Shown: positions 1 to 8,336, counted from the first letter of the stretch. The stretch: DNA of 64,000 nt from Streptomyces sp. TLI_235 (GCA_002300355.1 NSGV01000003.1:806001-870000); one strand, 5' to 3'. Numbers and translations are program-made. The notes: generated by a model from the sequence alone, not told the origin.

Positions 1-1
1 C

Positions 2-304
2 ACCCCGTCGATCGCCGCCCTCGCACCGGGCGGCCGGCTGGTCGCCTACAGCTCGGGCGGCGGGACCGTCCGGGCGTACGACCTGCTGGTGGGCGCCAAG
101 TCCGTGATCGGCTTCCAGATGGCGCTGATCGCCCGCGGCAAGCCGCAGTTGTACGAACGGTGGCGGCAGGAACTGTGGCGACTGTTCGCCGAGGGCGCGC
201 TGAGGCCCGCAGTGCACGCGGAGTTCGCGCTCGAGGACGCGGCGCAGGCGCACGGGGTGATCGAGTCGCGGAGCAACCTGGGGAAGGTCGTGCTCCGCCC
301 CTGA
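2..304 (+). CDS. Zinc-type/quinone oxidoreductase (MDR family), C-terminal part, cut by window edge
   Basis: The reading frame is open from the left edge and ends at TGA 302-304, giving about 100 residues. It contains the end of the nucleotide-binding fold (a PGGRLV stretch followed by a glycine-rich turn) and the usual C-terminal helix and strand of medium-chain dehydrogenase/quinone reductases, ending in a NLGKVVLRP-type tail. Family members reduce quinones or enals with NADPH in the cytosol. The catalytic and dinucleotide motifs lie outside the window, so substrate cannot be judged. It converges on the TetR gene that follows. Confidence 0.75.
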   Translation, partial: TPSIAALAPGGRLVAYSSGGGTVRAYDLLVGAKSVIGFQMALIARGKPQLYERWRQELWRLFAEGALRPAVHAEFALEDAAQAHGVIESRSNLGKVVLRP

Positions 305-367
305 CCGCGGCCGGACGACACCCCGCGGCGCCGGCGGGCCGCAGACGCCGGCCCGGGGCCCGACGCC

Positions 368-952
368 TCAGGCGCCCCGCGGCGGGACTCGCAGCCCGCC
401 GAGCAGCGCGGCCAGGTAGCGGCGGCCGGTGTCGATGCGGTCGCCGGGAGCCCCGCCGTGGACGCCCACGGCGTGGGCGATGCCGCACATGAGCGGGACC
501 AGGTCCGCGGCCGCCACGTCGGGGCGGACCGCTCCGGCTTCGCGGGCCCGGTCGAGGAGGACGGTGCCGGCCGAGCGGAGCGATGCCTTGAGTTCGGTGG
601 TGCGCGGCAGGGCGTCCGCGGGCGCGGCGGTGACCGGGGACAGTGCGGCGTCGGCGACCTGGGCCTCGACGGTACGGGTCAGGAAGCCCTCCAGCGCCCG
701 CCAGGGGTCGGTGTCGTCCGCCAGCGCCCGTTCGCCGTGGGCGGCGAGGTCCTCCAGGCAGGGGGCGGCGACGGTCTCCAGCAGCGCCTCCGGCGTGGGG
801 AAGTGCCGATAGACGGTGCCGACCCCGAGTCCGGCGCGGCGGGCGACGTCGTTGAGCTGCAACGGCGTTCCCTGGTCGACCAGTTCACGGGCGACGGCGA
901 CGATCCGGTCCCAGTTGCGGGCCGCGTCCTTGCGCCGGGGAGTCGTCGTCAT
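368..952 (-). CDS. TetR/AcrR family transcriptional repressor
   Basis: A 194-residue protein with a TetR helix-turn-helix at about residues 32-51 (VARRAGLGVGTVYRHF) and an all-helical ligand-binding C-terminus, normal length for the family. It starts at ATG 952; a copy of the 15-bp palindrome CGGAT-N5-ATCCG sits 15 bases upstream, and two more copies sit before the neighbouring SDR gene on the same strand. This suggests it represses itself and the SDR gene, released by a small ligand that may be the SDR substrate. Operator assignment is inference; the family call is secure. Confidence 0.9.
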   Translation of the reverse strand: MTTTPRRKDAARNWDRIVAVARELVDQGTPLQLNDVARRAGLGVGTVYRHFPTPEALLETVAAPCLEDLAAHGERALADDTDPWRALEGFLTRTVEAQVADAALSPVTAAPADALPRTTELKASLRSAGTVLLDRAREAGAVRPDVAAADLVPLMCGIAHAVGVHGGAPGDRIDTGRRYLAALLGGLRVPPRGA

Positions 953-966
953 GGGGCCATGCTAAT

Positions 967-981
967 CGGATGCCCCATCCG
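967..981. promoter_or_regulatory. Candidate TetR operator, copy 1
   Basis: The sequence CGGATGCCCCATCCG is a perfect inverted repeat of 5-bp arms with a 5-bp spacer, located between the TetR start codon and the SDR stop codon. It shares arms and spacing with the two sites at 1937-1991, so it probably mediates autoregulation. Confidence 0.7.
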
Positions 982-1020
982 GATGGCCGACCCCGCCGCG
1001 GTGGCGAATTCGCCCGACGG

Positions 1021-1911
1021 TCAGGCGGCGGCGAGCGGCGCGTGGCGTTCGCTGAGCCGGCGCACGGCCTCGACGAGGCTGGGGTCGGTCGCCGCGCGGA
1101 ACGGTGCCACCGGGTGGCCCTGGGCGCCGATGACGATGCCCGTCCGGCCGGTCAGGGCGCCGGCGGTGGCCGCGGCGATCGAGGACCGGGCCGCCACGGA
1201 GGCCGGCCCCGAGGTCGACCGTTCGAACCTGCGGCGCACCAGCGGCCAGAGCAACCGCAGGGCGGGCAAGACGATCCTCGGGTCGGCCATGGTGCCGTTG
1301 GTCATGTCTGTTGCGGCGCCTCCGGGGTCGGCGGCGAAGACCGATACGCCCGTGCCGTCGAGTCGCGCGGCCAGGTCCAGCGTGTAGGCGAGGTTCGCCA
1401 GCTTGGCGCGACCGTACCAGTGGAAGCCGTAGTAGCCGCCGGGCGGCTCGGCGGTGTCGAACGCACGCTTCGCGAGCCCGACGGCGCCCGAGGTGACGTT
1501 CACGATCCTGCTCGGTGCGGCGGCCGTCAGCGTGGGCAGCAGGAGTTCGGTCAGTAGGTACGGCGACAGGTGGTTGACGACGAACGACGCCTCGACGCCG
1601 CCCACGTCCTGTCGCTCCGCGAACATCGCCCCGACGTTGTTGACCAGGACGGTCAGCGGCTCGCCGGAGGCGGCGTGATCGGAGGCGAGCCGGTCGGCGA
1701 GTGCGCGCACCTCGTCGAGGGAGGCGAGGTCGGCGGCCAGGAACCTCCCTGAGAGCGCCGGGTTGACCGCGTTGATCCGTTCGACCGCCCTGGCACCCCG
1801 GTCGGGGCTGCGCCCGACCACGGTGACCGAGTATCCCGCGGCGGCCAGCCCCAGCGCGGTCTCCAGGCCGATCCCGGCCGTTCCGGCCGTCACCACAGCC
1901 GTCTTCGTCAT
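1021..1911 (-). CDS. Short-chain dehydrogenase/reductase (SDR)
   Basis: A 296-residue NAD(P)-dependent oxidoreductase of the retinol-dehydrogenase-like SDR type. The Rossmann motif TAGTAGIG is at residues 8-15, NNVG at 91-94, a serine of the catalytic set near 141 and YGRAK (Tyr166, Lys170) at 166-170. It would act in the cytosol on an alcohol or carbonyl group; substrate is unknown. It lies just upstream of the TetR gene on the same strand (69 bases between coding regions), and its own promoter region carries two copies of the putative TetR operator. Start is ATG 1911. Confidence 0.88.
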   Translation of the reverse strand: MTKTAVVTAGTAGIGLETALGLAAAGYSVTVVGRSPDRGARAVERINAVNPALSGRFLAADLASLDEVRALADRLASDHAASGEPLTVLVNNVGAMFAERQDVGGVEASFVVNHLSPYLLTELLLPTLTAAAPSRIVNVTSGAVGLAKRAFDTAEPPGGYYGFHWYGRAKLANLAYTLDLAARLDGTGVSVFAADPGGAATDMTNGTMADPRIVLPALRLLWPLVRRRFERSTSGPASVAARSSIAAATAGALTGRTGIVIGAQGHPVAPFRAATDPSLVEAVRRLSERHAPLAAA

Positions 1912-1936
1912 GGCTCATCCACCCCAATCAGGTAAT

Positions 1937-1991
1937 CGGATAGGTCATCCGCTTGAGTGCCCGACGGTAGCACATTCGGATGACCTATCCG
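1937..1991. promoter_or_regulatory. Tandem candidate TetR operators, copies 2 and 3
   Basis: CGGATAGGTCATCCG (1937-1951) and CGGATGACCTATCCG (1977-1991) are exact reverse complements of each other, 40 bp apart centre to centre, upstream of the SDR start. With the site at 967-981 they define a CGGAT-N5-ATCCG motif. Spacing of about four helical turns would place two repressor dimers on one face of the DNA. Confidence 0.75.
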
Positions 1992-2047
1992 CTTCCCCCG
2001 GCCCAAAGCAGAGCGTTCCGCCTCCACCACCGACAACTCCGATTGTC

Positions 2048-2065
2048 TTGACAAATTTTTTTGTC
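2048..2065 (+). promoter_or_regulatory. Promoter -35 box overlapped by ArsR-type operator
   Basis: TTGACA (2048-2053) resembles a housekeeping -35 box and is embedded in the inverted repeat GACAAA-TTTT-TTTGTC (2050-2065), which ends 14 bases before the GTG start of the ArsR-like gene. A repressor bound here would block its own promoter. This A/T-rich palindrome stands out in GC-rich surroundings. No clear -10 box was found. Confidence 0.65.
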
Positions 2066-2079
2066 GGACGGATCCTGGA

Positions 2080-2718
2080 GTGGTGCTGGACGTCGCTGTG
2101 ATCGAAGATCCCGCTGCGGCCGAGGCGTCACTGGACCCGATCCGGGCCGGGATCCTCGCCGCCCTGGCCGAGCCCGGCTCGGCAGCCATGCTGGCCGGCC
2201 GCCTGGGGTTGCCCCGGCAGAAGGTCAACTACCACCTGAAGGAGCTGGAGCGTCACGGGCTGGTCGAGCTCGCCGAGGAGCGGCGCAAGGGCAACGTCAC
2301 CGAGCGCGTCTACCGCGCGACGGCCGCCTCCTACGTCATCTCCCCGAACGTGCTGGCCGCCCTGAGCCCGGACCCGTCCCGCTCCCCCGACCAGCTCTCC
2401 GCCCGATGGCTGCTGGCCCTGGGGTCACGACTGGTGCAGGAGGTCGGGTCGCTGCTGACCGGCGCCACGCGGGCCGGGCGGCGGGTCGCCACCTTCGGCA
2501 TCGACGCGGAGGTGCGGTTCGCCTCCGCGGCCGACCGGGCGGCCTTCGCCGAGGAGCTGGCCCAGGCCGTGGCCGCCCTCGTCGGCCGCTACCACGACGA
2601 GGGCGCCCCGCAGGGCCGCACCCACCGGGTGGTCGTGGGGCTGCACCAGATCCCCGCCAAGGCCGCCGGCCCCGGGCACACACAGGCAACCGATCCCGAA
2701 GCGGAACAGGAGAACTGA
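2080..2718 (+). CDS. ArsR-like winged-helix transcriptional regulator
   Basis: A 212-residue regulator with an N-terminal winged helix (about residues 18-80; DPIRAGILAAL, then LGLPRQKVNYHLKELERHG as recognition region) and a longer C-terminal domain of unknown ligand. It lacks obvious metal-binding cysteines, so it is unlikely to sense metal. GTG 2080 is used; a second GTG at 2083 is equally possible. It is followed after two bases by the SRPBCC gene, a pairing commonly seen in actinomycetes, and probably controls this five-gene run through the palindrome at 2050-2065. Confidence 0.85.
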   Translation: MVLDVAVIEDPAAAEASLDPIRAGILAALAEPGSAAMLAGRLGLPRQKVNYHLKELERHGLVELAEERRKGNVTERVYRATAASYVISPNVLAALSPDPSRSPDQLSARWLLALGSRLVQEVGSLLTGATRAGRRVATFGIDAEVRFASAADRAAFAEELAQAVAALVGRYHDEGAPQGRTHRVVVGLHQIPAKAAGPGHTQATDPEAEQEN

Positions 2719-2720
2719 CG

Positions 2721-3458
2721 ATGACGCACCCGTTCGAGATCGGGCTGGAGACGACGCTGCCGGCGAGTCCGGAGCAGGTCTGGGAGGCGATCGCCACCGG
2801 ACCGGGGATCGACTCCTGGTTCATGGGCCGCAACGAGGTGGAGGGACACGAGGGCGGCATCGCCGCCATGGAGACCGGCGGCCACCGCGAGGAGGCACTG
2901 ATCACCGCCTACGAGCCCGGCAAGCGTCTCGCCACCCGCACGGCCACCGCCGAGGACGGCCGGTTCATGGCCTTCGAGTACCTCATCGAGGGTCGCGACG
3001 GCGGCAGCACCGTCCTCCGCGTCGTCCACAGCGGCATGCTGGGCGACGACTGGCAGGACGAGTACGACGCGCTGCGCCGCGGCTGGCCCTTCCACCTCCA
3101 CACGCTGCAGCAGTACCTGGCCCACTTCCCCGGACGCACCGCCGTCCCGGTCTTCGCCGCGCTGCCGACGGGCGACCGGTCGGCGCAGGACGCCCGGACG
3201 GCGCTCGCCCGCGGGCTGTCGCTCCCCGCCCCGGTGAGCGTCGGCGCGCGGGTGCACGCCGAGCCGGCGGGCCTGCCGGCGCTGGACGGCGAGGTGGTGT
3301 GGGCTGACGACGAGCGCTTCGCGGTCCGCACCGCCGACGGGCTCTACACCTTCCACCACGGCCCCGGCATCGCGCTGATGTTCCACCACCTCTTCGGGGC
3401 AGACACGGCAGGAGCCGAGGACGCCTGGCAGCAGTGGCTGACCGGACTCCTCGGCTGA
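2721..3458 (+). CDS. SRPBCC domain protein (AHSA1-like)
   Basis: A 245-residue protein with a START/Bet v1-like fold: residues 1-145 match the AHSA1-type pattern (LPASPEQVWEAI, GPGIDSWF, then a beta-rich stretch and a C-terminal helix with HLHTLQQYL), which forms a hydrophobic ligand pocket. A second, about 100-residue C-terminal part is less typical. Start ATG 2721 is two bases after the ArsR-like stop, with AGGAGA upstream, so the genes are translationally linked. The role is probably ligand binding or detoxification tied to the regulator; the ligand is unknown. Confidence 0.82.
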   Translation: MTHPFEIGLETTLPASPEQVWEAIATGPGIDSWFMGRNEVEGHEGGIAAMETGGHREEALITAYEPGKRLATRTATAEDGRFMAFEYLIEGRDGGSTVLRVVHSGMLGDDWQDEYDALRRGWPFHLHTLQQYLAHFPGRTAVPVFAALPTGDRSAQDARTALARGLSLPAPVSVGARVHAEPAGLPALDGEVVWADDERFAVRTADGLYTFHHGPGIALMFHHLFGADTAGAEDAWQQWLTGLLG

Positions 3459-3513
3459 CCACCCCTCCCCGCACCCACTGACCCTCACGACACGAGACAG
3501 CAAGGAACCTTCG

Positions 3514-4086
3514 ATGCGTACCCTCATCAGCACCGCTTTCATGTCCCTCGACGGCGTCGTGGAGGCACCGGGCGGCGAGCCCGGATACCGGAACTCCGGG
3601 TGGACCTTCAAGGACGTCGAGTTCCTCCCCGAGGCCTTCGAGATCAAGGAGCGCGAGCAGCGGGAGTCCGCCGCGATCCTCATGGGCCGGGTCAGCTACG
3701 AGGCCTTCAGCCCCGTGTGGCCGGACATGGCGGAGTTCGCCCGGTACAGGACGATGCCGAAGTACGTCGTCTCCACCACCCTCACCGACGACCGGCTCGT
3801 CTCGAACTGGGGCGAGACCCGGATCCTGCGCTCGCTCGACGAGGTCGCCGCGCTCAAGCGGACCGAGGGAGGCCCGATCATCGTCCACGGCAGCGCCACG
3901 CTGAACCACGGCCTCTCGGACGCGGGCCTGATCGACCGCTACCACCTGCTCGTCTACCCGCTGCTGCTCGGCGCCGGCAAGCGCCTGTTCAGCACCGCGG
4001 ACATGGACACCCGGAAGCTGAAGCTCGTCGAGCACGAGGTCTACGCCAACGGCCTGCAGAAGCAGGTGTTCGACGTCCTCCACTGA
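3514..4086 (+). CDS. Dihydrofolate reductase/RibD C-terminal domain protein
   Basis: A 190-residue single-domain protein of the RibD-C/DHFR-like superfamily. Visible hallmarks are the N-terminal MSLDGVVEAPGG segment, the ILMGRVSYEAF loop, the YVVSTTL strand and the PIIVHGSATL nucleotide-binding turn, ending with LYPLLLGAGKRLF-type strands. Members reduce pteridine- or riboflavin-precursor-like compounds with NADPH, but most stand-alone homologues in Streptomyces are uncharacterised. It sits 55 bases after the SRPBCC gene and before a YciI/ECF pair, a neighbourhood frequently shared by these families. Confidence 0.85.
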   Translation: MRTLISTAFMSLDGVVEAPGGEPGYRNSGWTFKDVEFLPEAFEIKEREQRESAAILMGRVSYEAFSPVWPDMAEFARYRTMPKYVVSTTLTDDRLVSNWGETRILRSLDEVAALKRTEGGPIIVHGSATLNHGLSDAGLIDRYHLLVYPLLLGAGKRLFSTADMDTRKLKLVEHEVYANGLQKQVFDVLH

Positions 4087-4192
4087 CCGGCCGCCCGCGT
4101 CGCGACCGAGAATCTCGGGCCGGGCTGTCGATTCCCGCTCCGGCCGTTCGTCATAGCTGCACAAGGCAGACCGACGCAACGAGGAGCTCACC

Positions 4193-4546
4193 GTGAAGTA
4201 CCTGCTGCTGATCAACACGCCGTCGCCCGACTCCGCCGAGGAGCGGCCGGGCGGGGAGCCGACCGTGGAGGAGTTCATGGCGTTCGACAAGGCCGTCTCC
4301 GATGCCGGGGTCAAGCTCGACGGCAACGCCCTGGACCTCGCGAACGCGACCACCGTGCACGTGCGCGTCGACGGCGATCGGGTGGTGACCGACGGGCCGT
4401 TCGCCGAGGCTCGGGAGATCGTCGGCGGCTACTACCTGATCGACGTGCCGGACCTGGACGCCGCACTGGACTGGGCGGCCCGGTGTCCGGGGGCCCGGTA
4501 CGGCACCGTCGAGGTCCGCACGGTCTGGGAGCCGGACCAGTCGTGA
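4193..4546 (+). CDS. YciI-like (DGPF) protein
   Basis: A 117-residue ferredoxin-like-fold protein with the signature DGPFAEAREIVGGYYLIDVPD (about residues 64-84) typical of YCII/DGPF proteins. Start is GTG 4193 behind a GAGGAG ribosome site (4181-4186). Its stop overlaps the start of the following ECF sigma gene by four bases. The DGPF-ECF pairing is a known conserved arrangement of one ECF group, where the small protein is thought to modulate or report to the sigma factor; the exact role is not established. Confidence 0.88.
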   Translation: MKYLLLINTPSPDSAEERPGGEPTVEEFMAFDKAVSDAGVKLDGNALDLANATTVHVRVDGDRVVTDGPFAEAREIVGGYYLIDVPDLDAALDWAARCPGARYGTVEVRTVWEPDQS

Positions 4547-5796
4547 ACGAGCAGCGGGCGGCCCGCTCCGTCGAGGCGGTGTTCCGCGAGGACCGGAGCC
4601 GGCTGCTCGCCCTGCTCGCGGCCCGGTTCGGCGATCTCGACCTCGCCGAGGAGACCGCCTCCGACGCGATCGAGGCCGCGCTGCAGCGGTGGCCGGTCGA
4701 CGGCGTGCCGGACCGGCCGCTGGCCTGGCTGCTCACCACGGCGCGGCGCAGGGCCATCGACCGGATCCGGCGCGACCGCACGTTCGCCGAGCGGCTGGCG
4801 GTGCTGCAGGTGGAGCACGACCGGGCGGCGGCCGCGGCCGCCGACGAGCCCGGTTTCGACGACATCCCGGACGAGCGGCTCCAGTTGTTCTTCACCTGCT
4901 GTCACCCGGCGCTGTCGCCGCAGGCGCACACCGCTCTGACGCTGCGCTACCTCGCGGGGCTGACCACCCCCGAGGTCGCCCGGGCCTTCCTGGTGCCCAC
5001 CGCGACGATGGCGCAGCGCATCGTCCGCGCGAAGCACAAGATCCGCAGCGCGCGCATCCCCTTCCGCACCCCGGCGCCGGACGAGCTGCCCGCGCGGCTG
5101 CCCAGCGTGCTCCGGGTCGTCTACCTGGTCTTCACCGAGGGCCACGCGGCCAGCGCCGGCAGCGACCTGCTGCGTCCGGACCTCGCCGACGAGGCAATCC
5201 GGCTCGCCCGGATCCTGCACCGGCTGCTGCCCGGCGAACGGGAGGTGGCGGGGCTGCTCGCGCTGCTGCTCCTCACCGACGCCCGGCGCGCCGCCAGGAC
5301 GGACGCGGCGGGAGGCCAGGTGCTCCTGGAGGACCAGGACCGTGCCCGGTGGGACGCCGGCCTGGTCGCCGAGGGGCAGCGGCTGCTCGTTCCGGCGCTG
5401 ACCGGCCCGGGTGTCGGGCCGTACGCCGTGCAGGCGGCGATCGCGGCGCTGCACGACGAGGCGGCCGACTTCGACGCCACCGACTGGCCGCAGATCGTCG
5501 CGCTGTACGACGTGCTGCACCGGATCGAGCCGTCCCCGCTCGTCGCGCTGAACCGGGCGATCGCCGTCGCCATGCGGGACGGGCCGGAGGCCGGCCTCGT
5601 CCTGCTGGACGGCCTGGCGGGGGCCCGGGAGCTGCGCGGCTACCACCTGCTGCCCGCGGCGCGGGCCGACCTGCTGAGGCGGCTCGGCCGGACCGCGGAG
5701 GCGGCCGCCGCCTACCGTGCCGCGCTCGACCTGGTCGGCAACGAACCGGAGCGGGCCACGCTCGTCCGCAGGCTGGCGGAACTCCCCGGGCCGTGA
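4543..5796 (+). CDS. ECF RNA polymerase sigma factor with C-terminal TPR-like extension
   Basis: A 417-residue sigma factor. Region 2 lies at about residues 12-80 (ALLAARFGDLDLAEETASDA, then RRRAIDRIRRD), region 4 at about 110-170 (LRYLAGLTTPEVARAFLVPTATMAQRIVRAKHKI), and a helical C-terminal part of roughly 230 residues with TPR-like repeats (ALNRAIAVAMRDGPEAGL). This layout plus the upstream DGPF gene fits the ECF42-type group, which has no classical anti-sigma factor. GTG 4543 overlaps the preceding stop (GTGA), giving translational coupling; a start at 4483 would add an unrelated extension and is not preferred. Confidence 0.9.
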   Translation: MNEQRAARSVEAVFREDRSRLLALLAARFGDLDLAEETASDAIEAALQRWPVDGVPDRPLAWLLTTARRRAIDRIRRDRTFAERLAVLQVEHDRAAAAAADEPGFDDIPDERLQLFFTCCHPALSPQAHTALTLRYLAGLTTPEVARAFLVPTATMAQRIVRAKHKIRSARIPFRTPAPDELPARLPSVLRVVYLVFTEGHAASAGSDLLRPDLADEAIRLARILHRLLPGEREVAGLLALLLLTDARRAARTDAAGGQVLLEDQDRARWDAGLVAEGQRLLVPALTGPGVGPYAVQAAIAALHDEAADFDATDWPQIVALYDVLHRIEPSPLVALNRAIAVAMRDGPEAGLVLLDGLAGARELRGYHLLPAARADLLRRLGRTAEAAAAYRAALDLVGNEPERATLVRRLAELPGP

Positions 5797-5820
5797 GCCG
5801 TGCCGCCGGGGGCGCCGGTG

Positions 5821-7323
5821 TCAGCAGCGCTCGATGCCGAGGCCGGTGACCTGGAAGAACCCCCGGGCGGGCAGGCTCGACGTGCCGCAGCGGACGTCCT
5901 TGGCACCGAGGTCGCGGGACGGGTCGGTGACGCCGCGGGCGACCAGCTCCGCGGTGATCAGCTCGGCCGCGGCGGCGGCCGCCTGCCCGTCCGGGTGCGG
6001 GTAGACCGCGCGCCAGCGTTTGCCGTGGCGCTGCCAGCCGGCCGCCGTCATCGCCCGTTCGCCCTCGGCGGGGTCGCCCGCCCGGTCGGGGACGATGAGC
6101 TGGAGGGCCCCGGAGGGCTCCAGGGAGACCGCGAGGGTCCGCTTGCGGTCCCGCCGATTGACGATCTTGAACTGGGCGCGCTCCCCCGGCACCTGGACGG
6201 GCAGCTGCTCGGCCCAGGCGGCCAGCAGCACCTCCAGACCCTCCCGCAGGTGCGGCACGGTGAGCGCGAGCCGGCCGCCCGGCAGCACCACCGCCTCCTC
6301 GCCCGGGCCGCCGCGGTGCAGCTGCCAGGTGTACGGCAGGAGGGGGAAGTCCGACGAGCCGTCGGAGGACGGGCCGCCCCATTCGAAGGTGCCGTACTCC
6401 TCCTGCTCCAGCTCCTCGGTCGGCTCGCTCTCCAGCACCACCCGGCGCCGGGTGCCGCGCAGCCGGAGGACGCGGTCGGCGCTGCGCCAGCGGACGTCCG
6501 GCCCGCTCGGGCCGCCGCCGAGAGTGGTGGGCTCGCCGAGGACCGCGCAGACGGCCGCCAGCAGCTCGCCGAAGACGGCCGGACGGTCCGCCGGGGTGCC
6601 GCCCTCGGGGTGGTCGAACAGCCGGATGTGGTGGTACCCGGCGCCGTTGCGGAGCAGCGACAGCTCCGGGCCGCCCGGCCCGACGGTGATCGATCGGCCG
6701 GCCGGTCCCTGCCGGCCGCCGAGCTTCCAGTGCGGCTGCTCGGCGGCGAGCTTCTCCAGCGCCTCCTCGTCGAAGGTCCCGGTGGGGTTGTCGTGGAGCA
6801 GCGGGGCGAGAGCCGTGACCGCGTCGAGCAGGCGCTGCTCGACGGTGCTGCCGACGACCGCGGGCCGTACGGCGAGCCAGGTCCGTGCGTCGCCGCCGTG
6901 CAGCAGCAGTACCCGGTCGTCCTGCCGCCATCGGAGACCGGTGCCGTGCTCGGAGATGCGGTGGGCGACCGGCTCGCCTATGCCGGCCAGCGCGTCGACC
7001 AGTTCGGCGCGCATCCGCCGTACGTCGGCCTCCGGGGCGCCGCCGTGGAAGGCGAGCGAGACCTCGGCCTTGCGGTAGACCTTCCCCTTGTTCTCCCGCG
7101 GGGTGAAGATCAGCTCGGGACCGAGGTGGCCGCGGCGCGGCACCAGGCCGATCGCCAGCGTGTCCGGCAGGTCGCGGTGGAGCTTCCACTCCGGGTGGGC
7201 CGCCAGCAGCGCGTCGACGTCCTCGCGGTGCCAGCCCCACCGGGTGTCGTGCAGCAGCCGCACGATCCCGGCGGCCTCGGCCGTGCTCGCGGTCGTCCTG
7301 ATCGGGGTGGTTCGGTGATCCAT
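5821..7323 (-). CDS. Uncharacterised actinobacterial protein with repeated alpha/beta modules
   Basis: A 500-residue soluble protein that I do not recognise by name. Two copies of an EDVDALLAAHPEWKL / EEALEKLAAEQPHWKLG-like element (near residues 32 and 180) each precede a beta-rich block, and a similar WxxxRWRAVYPHPDG element closes the chain, suggesting three or four related modules of about 120 residues, perhaps YbjN/chaperone-like. No signal peptide or membrane segment is seen. Start ATG 7323 fits the beginning of conserved-looking sequence; an upstream extension to 7521 is low-complexity and was left out. It is convergent with the ECF gene and divergent from the membrane-protein gene. 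Confidence 0.7.
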   Translation of the reverse strand: MDHRTTPIRTTASTAEAAGIVRLLHDTRWGWHREDVDALLAAHPEWKLHRDLPDTLAIGLVPRRGHLGPELIFTPRENKGKVYRKAEVSLAFHGGAPEADVRRMRAELVDALAGIGEPVAHRISEHGTGLRWRQDDRVLLLHGGDARTWLAVRPAVVGSTVEQRLLDAVTALAPLLHDNPTGTFDEEALEKLAAEQPHWKLGGRQGPAGRSITVGPGGPELSLLRNGAGYHHIRLFDHPEGGTPADRPAVFGELLAAVCAVLGEPTTLGGGPSGPDVRWRSADRVLRLRGTRRRVVLESEPTEELEQEEYGTFEWGGPSSDGSSDFPLLPYTWQLHRGGPGEEAVVLPGGRLALTVPHLREGLEVLLAAWAEQLPVQVPGERAQFKIVNRRDRKRTLAVSLEPSGALQLIVPDRAGDPAEGERAMTAAGWQRHGKRWRAVYPHPDGQAAAAAAELITAELVARGVTDPSRDLGAKDVRCGTSSLPARGFFQVTGLGIERC

Positions 7324-7483
7324 ACCGGCGATGCTGCCAGTCGGGAGTGACAGCCCGTCACCCGGGTGGTCCGGTGGGAATCCGATTCGGGCGCGCCGTC
7401 TCACATTTCGCCGGCCTGCGTCGTCGGACAGGGGAACAACCGACACCGCGCCGCCCCCGGGTGGCGGACGAAGGGAGCGCACC

Positions 7484-7888
7484 ATGGCCGTACAGACGAC
7501 AGCAGGACGCCGAGGCGTCACCTTTCTGCAGGTCGCGATCGCCCTGCAGAGCCTGGCGATCCTCTTTCAGGCCGTCACCGCAGGGCTGTTGCTGTCCACG
7601 TCCTACGGCGAGGTCCTGCACAGTGCCGGGGCGCGCGTGATGTACGGGGCGTCGATGGTGTACGTGCTCGCCGCGGTCCTGGCGTGGCGGCCGGGCGGCG
7701 GGTCACCCCGTCCGATCCTGTACGCGTCCGGCTTCCTCGTGCTCGCCTCGGTGCAGGTGGTGCTGGGCATCGCCCACCGGCCCGCCCTCCATGTCCCGTT
7801 GGGCGTCGTGATCTTCGGGCTCAGCGTGCTCGCGCTGGGTCAGGCGCTCTCCACCCGTGTGCGGGGACGCGCCGACACCCGGCCGTAG
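7484..7888 (+). CDS. Small integral membrane protein, four predicted helices
   Basis: A 134-residue protein with four hydrophobic stretches (about residues 14-40, 50-66, 74-95 and 98-120) and an arginine-rich C-terminal tail. Start ATG 7484 follows an AAGGGAG ribosome site. No enzymatic motif is visible. Similar short four-helix proteins are common and unnamed in Streptomyces. It lies divergent from the large uncharacterised gene and convergent with the small cysteine-containing gene at 7905. Confidence 0.72.
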   Translation: MAVQTTAGRRGVTFLQVAIALQSLAILFQAVTAGLLLSTSYGEVLHSAGARVMYGASMVYVLAAVLAWRPGGGSPRPILYASGFLVLASVQVVLGIAHRPALHVPLGVVIFGLSVLALGQALSTRVRGRADTRP

Positions 7889-7904
7889 TCGACGGCCTGC
7901 GGCG

Positions 7905-8177
7905 TCACTTGCACAGCACGCACTGGACGTAGTGCGAGGACCTCGTCCAGTCGTCGGCGCGCGAGTGCACCAACCGCACGCCGCAGCCGCACTCCCCGTT
8001 GCCCAGGCGCGTGTCGAGGACCAGGCTGTTCACCTCGTGCCCCTCACGCTCGAAGAGGTCCCGCAGGAACTTCTCCGGCGCTGCCCGGAGGTCGGAGAGT
8101 TCCTCCTCGCTGAGTTCGATGTCGAAGACCTCAACCTTGGCGATGTCCGTCTGGTCCGTCCGATAGAGGTGAGCCAT
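7905..8177 (-). CDS. Small acidic protein with a cysteine-rich C-terminus
   Basis: A 90-residue protein with a strong AGGAGG ribosome site upstream of ATG 8177. The first 55 residues are acidic and helical (IELSEEELSDLRAAPEKFL), and the C-terminus holds four cysteines: CGC within GNGECGCG and then CVLC just before the end. This leader-like acidic half followed by a cysteine-bearing tail resembles RiPP precursors or a small metal-binding protein, but no modifying enzyme is next to it, so the similarity may be chance. It is a single-gene unit between convergent and co-directional neighbours. Confidence 0.68.
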   Translation of the reverse strand: MAHLYRTDQTDIAKVEVFDIELSEEELSDLRAAPEKFLRDLFEREGHEVNSLVLDTRLGNGECGCGVRLVHSRADDWTRSSHYVQCVLCK

Positions 8178-8336
8178 CGCTCCGCCCTCCTGACAAGCGG
8201 TTTCGGGCCTCTCCATTCTCTCTCGCGCTCCGGGGCGCGCAACCCTGCTCACGTGCTGTGACCACGGATCGGGCTTGTGCGGCACGGTCGTTGACGCTCC
8301 GTCGCCGCCGCGTGAACGGCGGCGTCGGCTGCCTCC

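Noticed and set aside
5273..7240. A 655-codon minus-strand frame over the ECF and unknown genes
   Set aside because: Arg/Pro/Ala-rich translation without motifs, antiphase to the 5821-7323 gene.
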